A stretch of DNA of 64,000 nt from Morinoia aosen (GCA_030386875.1 CM059559.1:3965177-4029176), one strand, 5' to 3'; counted from the stretch's first letter, positions 43,725 through 56,347 are shown. Notes: generated from the letters alone by a model not told the origin. Translations and numbers: made by a program.

Positions 43725-43750
43725 GGCCCCCTTGATAAATCAAGGGGGCC
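43725..43750 (-). promoter_or_regulatory. Hairpin just upstream of element B ORF1
   Basis: GGCCCCCTTGAT pairs with ATCAAGGGGGCC around a two-base centre (12 bp, or 10 bp with a larger loop). It ends 13 bases before the ORF1 ATG at 43711 in the transcript, matching the position of the hairpin in element A. Confidence 0.72.
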
Positions 43751-44118
43751 TCGCTTGGACACGTCTATTCTACACTCAATATTTCAAAGAAATTTAATTA
43801 CACAAAACAAAAGAGAAAAGACCCAGATGTTGGTGGGCGCCCCCCACGTTGGTTCTACCCACAGATAACAATACAATAATTAATCTTATAAACACCTTGT
43901 TATCAATTTACATATAAACTATGTAATGAGTTACAAGACTCCAAATGGGTATAGTAACGGTACCACCACGGGAAGGTGTGGGTAGGCTAGAATACTTGAC
44001 AGGTGCAAGTAAACCTTATCAAATCCTTGTCTGTTTAATGTTCCCTTCACAACGCACAAATAATCAATATTCAGTTCGGCACCAGTAAAATTGGTAAAGG
44101 GAACAGTGAAATTTCCTC

Positions 44119-44874
44119 AACGGTCAGTCTTGAAAAGCATTCCAAGGTCCTCCAGGACGCTAAAATATTTCAGCGCAGCACCCAAATTTGAATGACGCGG
44201 ACTGCAAAATTTCAATGCAATGACTTGATAAATTAGAACACGGTTACTCCAAGCAACAATATTATCAGATGATGAGAGAAGTTTTTGCGGGAATATTTTC
44301 CTCGTTTAAATTGTTTAGGCGAGTCTTGTGGATTCAAGCCGTAGAACTAAAACTAAAAATTACAGGAACTCTAGAATATGGTGAATACTCTGTGAAAAAG
44401 CTCATCAACCTGTTTTTGAAGGAGCCGATTTCTGGCACGTTAAAAGTCTCCCATATGAGTTAACGCAGCTTTAGAACAACAATCAAAAAATTCCAAAATA
44501 CTTAGCAAGAAGAAGAAAAGAAGAAAAATAGTTTCGCCTATGTTTTTTTGATTCGCCGAGATGTTTCGTCTAAGTTTTTTCGTCAAAAGACACAAATTTA
44601 TGATTTTCTTTCGCAATATCGGAGAGGCAAACCAGAAAAACTGGAAACAAGCGATTGTTCAATAACATGGCTGCTTTTCCCACTGGAACCTATTGCAGTA
44701 CAAGTAGTACACGAGTTAAATAACATCAAATAGTACGAAAATAGAACAAACTGCACAAATAGCGCATGAAATAAACCGAAAATAGCTAACGCTCACAGAC
44801 TGAGGTGATATAGGAAACATAAAAATTCAAACCATCTCAACACAGCCGACACGCACGAGACCTGCACGCATAAA
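44119..44874. other. No recognisable feature
   Basis: Flank of element B; short open frames only. Confidence 0.45.
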
Positions 44875-45055
44875 GCGGCCCATAGACGATCAATTTAATT
44901 GTCAACATCATTGACTCAATATATTGAAGAAGCATTTTTTGCTAACTAAGCCAATTAATTGACGGTCGTCAATCAAGCCCACGACGATCAATTAAATTGT
45001 CAATATTCATCATTGTCAATAATATTGACAATAAAATTGATGGTCTATGGGCCGC
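44875..45055. repeat. MITE-like foldback element, 181 bp
   Basis: The ends are inverted over about 31 bp: GCGGCCCATAGAC at the left and GTCTATGGGCCGC at the right, continuing through CAATTT and TTGTCAA segments with two mismatches. The interior repeats GATCAATTAAATTGTCAAT motifs in both orientations. No coding capacity. A target duplication was not obvious, so the superfamily is unassigned. Confidence 0.75.
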
Positions 45056-46052
45056 GTAAGTGAGCGCAACACCAGAAATTCGTAATTAAGAGATCCGAGT
45101 GTGTCTTCCAGTGAGTGGTGGCACTAAAGTGACGTGAAAGCGAAATTCTGCAGTGGGAATATTAATGACATGGAAGCAAGAAGGAATATGCTGAGATCGG
45201 GGAATCATGAACGTTCTGAGAGGGAGAATTCGGACTATCGGGATGTCGTTTGCGCTTCCCTGTAACAATGCTTAAGCTACGGCGGTCCGTTGGAGTGGCC
45301 GCAATCGTTGAAGAAGAGCAAAATTACCAAGCGGAAGCACAGCGATGATTAGCCAATAAGTAATACCTCAAAAAGAATATTCAATTCCTGAAGATGTCGC
45401 AAAATGTCGAAGCAAGAGATAAATTCAAAGTTTCATAAAGATCATTCGACAGGTCCTTGAGTAGCACTTGTTGCGCACTACAGCAGGTGCAGACAAAACA
45501 ACACCTCTCATGCTGGCCCGTGAGGAACATGAGGTTGCCAAGTCGTGCTCTGATCACAACAACAAGAATTTCAAGCATATTGAGTTGACAAGCTCTCGTA
45601 TTATGAAAAACTATGTGAGTTAAAAAACCAATTTCTGCCTCGAGCCGACTATCATGACGAGCCTCGAGTGCGCATAATAAGCATGCACTTGAGAATGATG
45701 CTACAACGGATGAGTAAGATAAAAGCAGCAGAATGGAATAGGTTATGTAGGAGGGTAGGGTATCCACTGCATGTTCCACCAAGGTCACCGGCACTCTGCC
45801 ATAATAGACACCTTCTGGAGTAGAAATGTACATATTGGCATGCTAAAAAGGAGATCGTGGATGCATTCGGCGTATTTTAATCAGGGAACTTCTGCAAGTT
45901 ATGATTACTAGACATTGAATTTTATACCAGAAGGGCGATTCAATGGCGCCTCAAGAATATATTCTAAGTGTATTGGTTCGTCTTCGTTTGGAATGACGGA
46001 ATTACTAAATAGCGTTGGATAAACCATGACGTACAGAGTTCCTCATCTCCGA

Positions 46053-46234
46053 CGCTCAGCAACCACGTCAATGTATTATTTAATTATTCAAAAGCTTTCC
46101 TGAGTATCAATAACTCTAGGATCAACACCTCGACCATGAGTAGCGCTCAGCAACCACGTCAATGTATTATTTAATTATTCAAAAGCTTTCCTGAACATCA
46201 ATAACTCTAGGATCAACACCTCGACCATGAGTAG
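46053..46234. repeat. 91-bp tandem duplication
   Basis: CGCTCAGCAACCACGTCAAT begins at 46053 and again at 46144. The two copies are nearly identical (GAGT versus GAAC is the main difference), so the duplication is recent. Confidence 0.92.
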
Positions 46235-47236
46235 CAAGATTAACAAATGATGATAATAACTACGTACATAAAATGACCAAGCCGAGTCCGGTAGATTTGT
46301 TTGTACAATGAAGGCTCCCTGAGATTCCAAGACAAACGGCTGGATAATATTTTGGCTACATCCTCAAAACTCGAGAAGAAAACAAGAACGGAATGGCCAC
46401 CACACACATCCAACTTGGCAGCGCGAGGAGAGGGGCACCTCTATCTGAACAGAGAAGGTCGTGGCCATCGCTCCTTCCAGTTTTAGGGCGCCAAAAGCTA
46501 CGGGTTTGTTCGCGAAGTGGAAGTCCATTTTTGCTCTCGCAGTTACGAAAAAGCCAAGCATAAACGACAGGTAGCTAAATGGAAAAGTACAAGCAGTAGG
46601 CGTACACTAACACAAAACGATATCTGACAATACCGTGCTGAAGAGAACACCCAAATCTCTCAAGTTAAGCAAAACACCAACAGCAACACCACCAGTTCTC
46701 GTGAGGAGTTGGTTGGCCTGCACTGGCAAATAATACAGCACATAACCACGAGAAAGCTTAACCTCGATCGAGGAAATTAAAAAAAATGAAATCATAGATA
46801 CTCACGTGAGAAACACGGCTCAAGCTCACATGAATTTGAACAGATATGTACTAAAATTACACAGATGGCGAGCGAAAACATAATGCTAAATATGGACGAA
46901 ACTCGCAGTGCTGTGCGGCGTATAATTTCTTCCAGTTTCGTAGACAAGACAAAGCATAACCCACGAACCCGTTAAGCAATGCTAAAATCGTTGTAGAATC
47001 TTCTGATAGTTACAGGTGCTCTCAGAACCACAGGCTCACTCTGCAAAGGTTGCTAAATGAAGAGACGGCTCCACCAAATTCCAGTACTTGGAAACAATTG
47101 GCTAGATTGTTTCTGAAGGACTTTGTGAGCGAAGCCGCTCTGCAATACTTCGAACAGTGAGAATCTTGAAGGCACAAGCTTCAAAAATAAAAATAAAAAC
47201 AAAGTACAGATAACACTCGTATAAGAAGTCGATTGT

Positions 47237-47287
47237 AATTCACCCGGTAGGCGGCTTGCAGAAACAGGCCAAAGAACGTTTAATTCA
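47237..47287. repeat. Dispersed 51-bp repeat, copy 1
   Basis: AATTCACCCGGTAGGCGGCT at the start. It matches 49279-49329 at all but one base, with weaker similarity continuing about 20 bases further (ATGCCAA). Confidence 0.85.
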
Positions 47288-49278
47288 ATCATAATGCATG
47301 CCAATGTATGACGAAGCCGACTTCTTATACGATCGAGAAAGACCGAAAGAAACTGAGCCAAGATGTAGGTAATTATACTTAAACGAACACACTATCTCGT
47401 GCAACAGGTGCTTCTGCTGCAAGGGGGCTGGAAAAAAGACACCAGCTAAGACCTCAATATCTGCTGACCAGGGAGCAAAGAAAACACCACCACCACCACC
47501 ACTCAAGAGATCACAAAAATCCTACGTTTCCTGAGGAATGTTTAGTGTCTAAGACAGGTAAGAACTATCTGCACTGCACTGCACTGCACAAGCACGGGAA
47601 GAGAACAACTGGCTTCTAAGCCAATAGTTTCCAATGCAAAAAGCAGGAATTTCGCAGAGAAATATACAGAAGAAAGGTGATTCCTACGCCACTCGACTGC
47701 CATGAGAAGCGTCAAAGTACAAATTCTCTCAAGACAACTAATATCTGCCGTAGAAAGTAAGGCTAGTTCCACATTTTGTTGTACACATTGATAACATTGA
47801 AAATGAAAACAAACTCAGGTCAGGCGTTGAACATGAACGGAAGTGAACAAACCAACAAAATAAAGTGAATTTTGAAAGAATGTAGACCACATTTTACTCA
47901 GAGGAGACAAAGAGAAATTGCAACCCTTTATCAGATTGAAAAAACAACAAAAAGAGAAGGAAAACAACCCACAGCATGATGAAATGAGCAGAAAGTTTAA
48001 CGCTGCTGAAATTCGAATTATTCGCTAACAAAACACTACACTGACGGCGGCAACTTAACAGCCGTTGAACACAGGGCTGGATCAAGATGAATTGTGAACT
48101 TGCTGTGAACGGACCTGCTAGTGAATGATTGCGCTCAGATCGAAATATTAACTCATGGCACTCAGATCGAAAAAAATAATTACTCGCATTCTTTGAGCAA
48201 TGAGATTCAGAACTGTTCTGACACAAATCTAAGTGCTGAGAGAGATCGTCTTAAAGACGCGCCTGCGGTTCGTCAATACTAATGAATTCATATATTTTCT
48301 GACGAATGACTGTTCCTCTTTCTTTATCATCACATGGGAATCGGTTCGACCGTCACAACACAAATTATGGAGACTTGTTGACGACTGAGAGCAACTAAGC
48401 TAGACGATCATGATGGCGGGTAGAACTGAAGTTCGATGTTGAACTTAAATTAATCGCACTTTTAACACTCAATTTAGAAAATGACTATTATTTAAACGGA
48501 CCGTGCCTTCAATTGGTTTTGATCGTGTATTTATGAAAATTGATTTTGTGAGCACCAGTGCGTTAGCAGTATTGTGAAAATCTCATCAGTGACCGGAGGT
48601 GCGGCATGCGACAGCGAAGTGTTAACTGACGTGATGAAATAACTCAATATCATCCAAGCAAGCATTACACACGCTCATGGTCGAAGCGGTCATGCCTTTG
48701 GCACGTAGTCCGTAGGAGCTTTAGTAAATGAAGCCTAAATAAAAGGCTGCAAGATATTACGTTAACTACCGTAGTTCCCCCTACTGTGGTAGACCTAACA
48801 ATTTAACTCGGAACCCAACACTCGACCATGACAATTATGAAGCCTTTATGCCACAAGAATGATTCAAAATACATAAATATTATTTTTGCAATCGTACAAA
48901 AAGCAGAGATCAAATTTTAGATACAAAAAAATACACGACTTCACGTTAAAAATTGAGCGAGCAAAGTCGAATGGTTCAACTTATGCTTATGCCATGGTAA
49001 TGGTTTCGACACCAAGACGCGCCAGGTTAAACGAATCATCGCTCGTTAAAATTCGGACGTAGATATAACAAAAAAATTATTAGATTGAAAAGAAAATTAG
49101 ACATACTTACAATCATCATGGAAAAGAGCATCAAGATGAACTTTAGACAAACGCTATGCACCTATAAAGAACCAATGACCCTGCAGCTGGAACAAACGGT
49201 AGAAAAACGGTCAGTCGCAAAGATTACGGCATAGGACGAGGTCTAGACAGACGGTGCGTCCACAGAACACGACACTGG

Positions 49279-49329
49279 AATTCACCCGGTAGGCGGCTTG
49301 CAGGAACAGGCCAAAGAACGTTTAATTCA
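49279..49329. repeat. Dispersed 51-bp repeat, copy 2
   Basis: Same orientation as copy 1, about 2 kb away. Abrupt conservation between otherwise unrelated flanks suggests the end of a mobile element or another shared functional unit. Confidence 0.85.
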
Positions 49330-52300
49330 GATGTTATGAATGCCAAGGTCAGACTAACCAATGTCCATCAAGATTTGTTGAATATTTGTGCCCGTAGCTA
49401 ACAAAAACAGTGAACGAGGTTTTAGTCACGGTCAAGAGAAAGTATAGAGCGCAACAGCGAACAAGCCTCACTAACTTTACCTAATTTCCGTGGTAGTTGA
49501 GCGAGAGAAGCTCATTCAAATTTAGCCGTAAGCAGCAGCTAGGGTATAGAAATTGTTCACAACCTGTAGTAGACAATTGCAGAGCGTAACATGACAATTT
49601 TGAGACAGGAAGGTAGTGGTTCAAACGTAATGATGCAAGTTAAATGAATGTGGATGCCCTTAGCGTAAATCGTTTTGGAAAAATCATCGACAGCTGGAAT
49701 TTGAGGTCAGTCACGAAGTATTTCCGGAGTTACGCACTTTGACAAGCAGAAACGACTGCTTCATGGGTTGTTCTTTACATGAACTTAACAGGGAATACTC
49801 AATAAAACCTAAGAACATATTTTTCACGCAAGTTTGACAAGCAGTCATAGAGAAGCTGACAACCACACAACGGAACGAGACTTCAAGATAAGATTTGGCT
49901 CAAAACTGAAGAGCAGTAAGTCCAGGTTCACGTTCACAAAATTTAGCATTGTTGTTTACGTAATCATTTCGTACACAAAATTTTCATAGACCTCCATAAA
50001 ATCCAATTTCAGATGCCACAAATTAGGTTTTCCTGCAGCAATAAATGCGTTCAAAAGAGGTTAAGATAGACACAACGAGGTTAACATAGATACAACACGA
50101 ACAGAAGTGGTGGTCGCCGCAGGTCTGCCTGCTCTCCAGTTCCGACCAAGAAGACCACGCTCCGGACCTATAAATATGTACGTATATTGCTACTCTACCA
50201 AGTGCATCACTGCTCAACACCAACCTACTTGTAGTTGCAAAATATGGGGGGAGTTTTATTCGAGAATGAGCAGTAGAACAGTTCCTAAGCTCAAATACTA
50301 AAGCCACGCGAAGTAATATAAAGAAGAGAGAAAAAAGGAGAGAAGTTCAGTTGGAGATGAGTGAGGAGAGAGAGAGGGTGGCTCGTGGCTACAGACCCGG
50401 CAAAACAAGTGTCCGCGGCTTATTTCAAGCCTATTGTAAATTTGAACTTCTCTTTTGTACATTAAGAAACTTGAAGGTTTCTGTACATATTCACACAGGG
50501 GAACATTTCTAGAGGAAGAGGAAGAGGAGGTAGAAGGGTCTGGCAAGCGGGAGTCTCGGATCAGCAAATTTTGCGTATCTTTTCTACGTCGTGACATCCA
50601 TTGAGCCGTTATCGAGTTCAAAATACACTCGTGACGACGTTTGTTCCTTCTCACAAAGTGAGCCTCAATTTATCTCTCGTGAAAGTGTAAGGATTTCTTC
50701 CGTTGAGCTCACGTCTATATTCGCAATCACACGCGTGGCTAAATGAATTACCCTCCAAATATAAGATTCTAAATCGCCAGGCGACAGGCAAGCCAATGAG
50801 TACACACGAGCACAGCATCTCAACACGCACACACGACGGGAAGTAAAATTTCCATTGATTATATGCTTTCACCATTCACAGCTAATGGATAGTAAAATTA
50901 CTTCTTGCCCTCAGCTTATCAATTGCGTGCTATTCTCGGTTTTCAAAATGGTGACCAAACCGACATGATACCAATCGGAACAGAGAAGTTTATTTTTCCC
51001 TCGATATTAAGGGCCAAGCATCAAAATTCAGAGATGCAAGGGCATAATTCGATTCCAGTCCGGCCCTCACAGTATTTGAACCTGACCATGGTCAGCCTCT
51101 GCGGTAAATATAGCAAAAGGAGACGAGGAGTAGGAGGAGCTTCTATTCGTTGAGCTCGCACTTCCTCGCTCCTTCCCCTCAGGCAAAGAAGCTTGAGAGC
51201 CATTTCTACAACACACTTGTAGTCATGGAGTGATCAATAAAGATGATTCCACTTTTGATGACCATGAACGACCAATGGAGCAGCCAGGTTTACCTCCCAA
51301 TCTACGAGCCAAGGGACACAGGGCAGCTGAAGCATCTACGGGCGTCACTAAGAAGCAGGCCTGGACTCGCCAGCGCTGCTAGCTACACAGTCAGTTCGTC
51401 AGACGCTGCATCAAAAAATTTCTACACAGCTTACTAGGTCAGTCAGTTATTAACTACTTCTACGGATCACGTGCGCACTACGAGTTTAGCTCCGAGATCT
51501 CTATCATCTGCAAGGGATTCAATGATCGCTCATGAAGATCTGATTTCTCACGAGCTCGATCAGACACAAGTAGAATTTAGAGTTGAAGTTAAGAACAAGC
51601 CATCTCCGGAGCCAATTGATTTAAAGAAATAAAAAGTTACGTGAAGCAACGAGTTTCTAATTGAGGTCGAGAATAATTAATAATAACTCTCAGTACACCT
51701 GCACTCGAAATAAGCCACTCGAACAGCGCGTAATGACGCTGCCTGTGTAAATCTACATGAGAGAGTGCAGCCCACCGGAGCAGCTGACGAGCGTTTTGCG
51801 AGCTGCAGTTCACAGTTTGTCTATCAACACTATACTTCCAATAAACCGAGTCAACATTATATTTCCAATAAACAGGTTACAAATTTACCAGACACAGCCC
51901 TGGTCGAGTTGACGGTCCCGACGGGCAAGGTGAGAGTCATCGCAAGTTGCCGAGGGCTCCCGTCGGTTGAGTTCGGGAGTTCTCTTATGAGGTGTGAACT
52001 GCAATCCCCTCCGCCGTCGAGATGTTCCGACGCAATTCATTGTCGATACGAACTTGATTTAAGCAAACTACCCACAGCAGGACCAATGTTCAACTCAAAA
52101 CACACGTGCTCACAACTGAAATTCTGCAGGTAAAATTGCTGAGCTAATCAAATCAAAAGTATGAGTGAGCGACACATAAATACTAATTAAAAGATTTTCA
52201 GAATCAATTTTCAAGGAAATTTCGGAATCCTCTAAAAAATTCTTCATCAATGGTTTGAAAGCAATAAGTACTCAAGCCCCACATTTTTTCACAACAAACA

Positions 52301-54613
52301 AAACTGACACTTTGAACCGAGTCGACAAAAAGTAATCTTCACACGTGCTACGTACGTTCGCAGTGAACAGTTCATAAGCCTAGTAAACAATAAAAGAACC
52401 CACGCCTGAGTCAATGATCTTATCCTCCAACTAGAATACACTACTGAAAAACTCTTCAACTGGAACTTTCCGGTCTATCTTAAACAAATTTGCCCTTCTT
52501 GTGTCACCGCTGAGCCAAGTTAATGAAACTAAAAAATCAGATGAGTTTCTAACGCCTTAGGTTGAATTGATCGATAGCATGACTGACCCTCGGTGCCTTG
52601 CCAGAGAAACCATCCATACTTGACAGCAGCAACGTTCAATAACGAGTATGCAAGATACTAATCATAAATTTTAGGTTATGTTTCCAGCAATTTGCAACTA
52701 TAAGTATAAAAGAACACAAGTTAAGCGCCCTGTAAAACCCGGTAGCCTGTTGTGGCCATGCCTCCCTTTGAGCAGGTGTGCCTAACTTTCGGCTTCAGAG
52801 TGGGCAAGTGAGTTCGTTCAAATTACTGAGTTGTACTCGACGTGCAACAATATGTCTTGTCTAGCTACAGGGAGACAAATGTAAGGGCTCGTCTACATAA
52901 CTTAATCCTTCAAAGTTTATAATCGGTTGATAGCCCGAATGAAACAGCTGAATTTGACTCGCACTGAAAATGAGTTCAATAGTTCAACCTCAAAACACTT
53001 TTAACAAAATTCAGAACGGTGCATTGTTTAAAATTCGGACTGAGTTCTGAGGTTCGACAAAGAAGTATTTCGCAAGACGGGGTTGCGTCCGGCGCGAGAC
53101 CGGACACGACCGAGCATGGCGGGCGGGGGCAGAGTCCCAACACGGGAACGGGCGCCAGCACCAAAGCATGAGCACCTTCAATGATTTAGTGAGCACCTAC
53201 AGCATCAGAGAACTGCACACACATAGACTTCGAGACTCAATTTCAAAATGGATTGCATACCTAGACTAGAGTCATGTCATTGAAATCTAAGAGGTCACAA
53301 GTAGTAAAAAAATATTCTGGTTGTAGCGTTCTACGATACACAACCAGTGACTGCACAGTACAAGGCAAGAACAGACCAATAGTCAAAACTACAATGAAAA
53401 TAATGTACTTCACAAAGAAAGTTGCATGAAACTCAGAATAAATTAGTCGAGGTATTAGTTCAAGATCAAAGAGAACATCTACTTTAACAAGAACGGATTA
53501 ATTTCAAATAATAAACAGAAGAACAGGGATACATCAGGTATCAAGTAGATGAGATTACGCGCGTCTACCTACATCCTAAACCACCAAATTAAACTAAATA
53601 CGTGTCAACGTAAAACATTTACTAGCAATAAAATACCAACGCATTTTTTGAGAATCCCAACTATATTATTATAGCGGAAGGTAAATACAAAATATTTGCA
53701 ATGAACATGAGGAGCTCGGAACTTGCCAAGCCTCCAGAAGCTTTTCATGCATTTTTCACAACACCTAGTCAAGTTAACGAAAGAGATTCGGTCGAAAGTT
53801 CACATGAAACAAAGATTCCAAAGAGAAGTCTCATGCATTAGAATGAAACGTCAGAAGCACTTTCACCATGGAGATTCCCCTGAGAGATGAGTGAGTTACT
53901 TCAAACTTACACGCTACAAATTAGGGGCACATTCCACCGACAGCAACAAAAAATGCTGCATCCAGGGCCCAGTTTTACAATTGCATTGCTGCAGCAAATT
54001 GCAATACGGAAATGCCGCCAATGTCATCTCGCTCGAACTAAACGAAACAATTATACAGTCTAGATAGCAAAGCAAACTAAACAACGTGAACAATTCTGGA
54101 GACGGAGAAACGAGTGGAAATTAGAAAACTTAACAACAACGGACAAAATATCGAGATTATCTTGACTTTAAATCCAAAGCACGACATGACTCGTGAAACA
54201 ACAGAAATGAGAGCGCAAATATTGAGAATGTAGAGCGCCTGCGCACGCCCTAAGGCAAAAACCTACTTAAAAAATTGAGCACGAACATAATGCCATCGTA
54301 AGAGAGAAGGTTGGTGAGCGGCTGTGCCCGCTGAGTATTGCAAGTGGAAACCATTGATGATTAAATTCTAAGGAATCATGTTACCTACGAAAGGTTGGAC
54401 ACATTGGCTCCACTCCGTCCTACAGCTCATAAGTCACAACGGAACGACAAATGGATCAGGTTACGACATTCCAACACACAGATAACAAAAACCTGGCCAG
54501 CAAAAATGGACTACGTATCTAGATAGTGGGTGGTATGAAGGAGGAATTGAATGGAGATGAGAGGTGCGCGGGCCCCCTCCCCCCCGCAGCCAGCGCCAGT
54601 TGACCACCTGCAC

Positions 54614-54830
54614 CAGGGGCCTCCAAACTCAGCAGCGCAGGGGCCACATTATACAGGGCGATCCATTCCTGAATCTCATTCTTGATTCAAATGCTAGAAA
54701 AAAAATTCCAAATTTAGGGAGTGAAGGCTGCTCGTCTGACAAAACGACCTGCCTGTTTACATACTGAGGGGCGGATGAAATTGTACAAAGTGTGGGATGT
54801 GGCCAGCAGGCTACAGTTTGGAGACCCCTG
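54614..54830. mobile_element. Non-autonomous hAT element (MITE), 217 bp
   Basis: The ends are CAGGGGCCTCCAAACT and AGTTTGGAGACCCCTG, 16-bp terminal inverted repeats with one mismatch, of the CAGGGG type typical of hAT. The flanks ACCTGCAC and ACCTAAAC match at 6 of 8 positions, as for an 8-bp target duplication. No coding capacity. It lies about 100 bp past the stop codon of the receptor gene, possibly in its 3' UTR. Confidence 0.85.
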
Positions 54831-54931
54831 ACCTAAACTAAAGTACCCGTGTTATGAGGGAAAGGAACGAGCTAAAAAGCATCCTCTCCTAGGAATGGGA
54901 GCAGCCCGCGGTGCTCCGCGCTAGGTAGCTG

Positions 54932-55654
54932 CTAGGACACTGAAGCAGCGATAGCATCCACGGCTCGCACCGCCACTGCATCCAAACTGCTGCCGCTCGG
55001 CAACGCGGAAGGAAGACCGTTGCACTCTGTGCTGCTGTTTCGGCTGCCGTCTGTCGTGTTATTGTTGTTATTGACGGAAAGTTTGGTGCCACTCACAGAG
55101 TTACCATCAATGAAGCTGCTGCTGCTGCTGCAGTTGGTGTCACCGTTGTTCGTCCAAAAAGGATCGGCGAAACCTAGTCTGGAGAGCTCGTTCGCGCTGC
55201 ACGTCGGTGCATCAGAGGAGGGTCGAGTAGACCTTGCGGCACCTGCAGGCGACTCTCTGCAGGGCGATGGTATTCTCACGTCATTCTCGAGTTCGTGTCG
55301 GGAACGCTTCGTGACCTCCACGTCTCCCTGAGACACAAGAGACGCAGGCCTACCACCGAGCTGACGCGTCTGTATTCTGACATCATCCTCTTTGTTGTGG
55401 AGCTGATCAGAGCGACCAGCCGGTTGCGCGGCCCACGGCTGGCAGTGCTCGGGGGACGAGTCTTCCAGGGTGCCAGATTTAGCCAGCAGGCAGCTGGTGG
55501 CGTCACAGGAGCCGTCGGCGAGCTGCCGGCCCGAGGCGTGGCGGTGGCTGGGTCTGCAGACCTCCACACGGAGCGGCATCGCCGATCCGTTGCTGTGCTG
55601 GTGCAGCAGCATCGCGTTCACGTCATTCTCCGAGTCCCTGCTCTCTCCATTGCT
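54932..55654 (-). CDS. Receptor gene, last coding exon (cytoplasmic C-terminus)
   Basis: A GAGCAG acceptor just before 55654 opens a 240-residue frame ending in TAG at 54932. It joins the preceding exon in phase 0. The sequence starts SNGESRDSENDV and is hydrophilic and rich in Ser, Asn, Arg and Asp, with no folded domain visible, a run of Asn near the end (VNNNNNTTDG) and the terminus DAIAASVS. This fits the intrinsically disordered cytoplasmic tail of a membrane receptor. Repeated phrases such as NDVRI and EDDVRI suggest internal duplication. Confidence 0.75.
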   Translation of the reverse strand, partial: SNGESRDSENDVNAMLLHQHSNGSAMPLRVEVCRPSHRHASGRQLADGSCDATSCLLAKSGTLEDSSPEHCQPWAAQPAGRSDQLHNKEDDVRIQTRQLGGRPASLVSQGDVEVTKRSRHELENDVRIPSPCRESPAGAARSTRPSSDAPTCSANELSRLGFADPFWTNNGDTNCSSSSSFIDGNSVSGTKLSVNNNNNTTDGSRNSSTECNGLPSALPSGSSLDAVAVRAVDAIAASVS

Positions 55655-55737
55655 CTGCTCACATACACAATGTGTGAAATGTTTTGCCACTTGGAAGGTA
55701 ATAAGCGCTGATAATGACAAAATAAAGACAGTGGATT

Positions 55738-55985
55738 TGATTATGTTAGCCTACGCCTCTCTAACTACAACAAAAGTGTTCCCTAGAAACATTTAGTTTG
55801 GAATTGAGAGAACGGGGAATCTATGCACAAGGTCTGTCTGTCATCTGCACTTTCCACGTAGAACCAGCAAGATTTAAAGACGTTTATGAAACTAGATATT
55901 AGTTGAAGAAGAAAATAATTGACGCTAAAAAATAGGACACCAGTGACTCTGAATAAGACGGCCTATAACAAAATAAAACTCATTC
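55738..55985. repeat. SINE-like repeat copy 3 (diverged), intronic
   Basis: Matches 26935-27180 with many substitutions: TTAGTTTGGAATTGAG, GGAATCTATGCA, TATGAAACTAG, GTTGAAGAAG, AAAAATAGGACACCAGTGA. It sits in the intron upstream of the last coding exon of the receptor gene. Confidence 0.65.
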
Positions 55986-55989
55986 TATA

Positions 55990-56292
55990 TCAACGCACAC
56001 ATAAATAAGTGAACACACATTCTATCACACGCACACAAAAACAAGCAAACACACACATACATATTTAATAACACTCACATAAAAACAAGTGAGCACACCC
56101 ACATATTCATCCACACGCACACCAAAACAACAAGTACTACTACTACTACTTCAAAACAACAAGTAAACACACACACATTCAATGACACGCACACAAAAAC
56201 AAGTAAACACCCACATATTCATCCACACGTACACCAAAACAACAAGTAAACACACACATATTCAATGACACGCACACCAAAACAACTGAACA
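55990..56292. repeat. Degenerate CA-rich tandem repeats
   Basis: About seven imperfect units of roughly 40-45 bp built on ATTCAATGACACGCACACAA and AAAACAAGTAAACACACAC. A (TAC)n run lies near 56136-56152. Confidence 0.8.
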
Positions 56293-56347
56293 CAGATATC
56301 CAATGTAACGCGCACAAAGCACACTCCGATGACACCCAGGGCTGCAC

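Larger units (their letters stand above)
37341..44118 (-). mobile_element. Element B: near full-length I-clade LINE, ORF2 broken
   Basis: Minus-strand order: 5' UTR with blocks shared with element A, ORF1 with two zinc-knuckle clusters, ORF2 with endonuclease, RT and RNase H, then a structured 3' UTR. The 5' end is placed near 44118 because GGAAATTTCAC there matches the first bases of element A. The 3' boundary is not defined; I saw no tail or target duplication, so the left limit is arbitrary. One missing base near 40888 disables ORF2. Confidence 0.82.
45056..54613. other. Gene-poor stretch with small duplications
   Basis: No open frame here resembles a known protein; the longest (45381-45833, minus, 150 codons) is hydrophobic in part but unrecognised. 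The only structures noted are a 91-bp tandem duplication at 46053-46234 and a 51-bp dispersed pair at 47237 and 49279. It lies downstream of the receptor gene, so part could be 3' UTR or intergenic. Confidence 0.45.

Noticed and set aside
42383..43868. Plus-strand frames of 323 and 216 codons opposite element B ORF1
   Set aside because: Antisense shadows; the minus strand carries zinc knuckles and LINE context.
45381..45833. 150-codon hydrophobic minus-strand frame, considered as a chemoreceptor fragment
   Set aside because: No family motif recognisable, no splice context, and a frame this long is expected about once by chance in a window of this size and composition.
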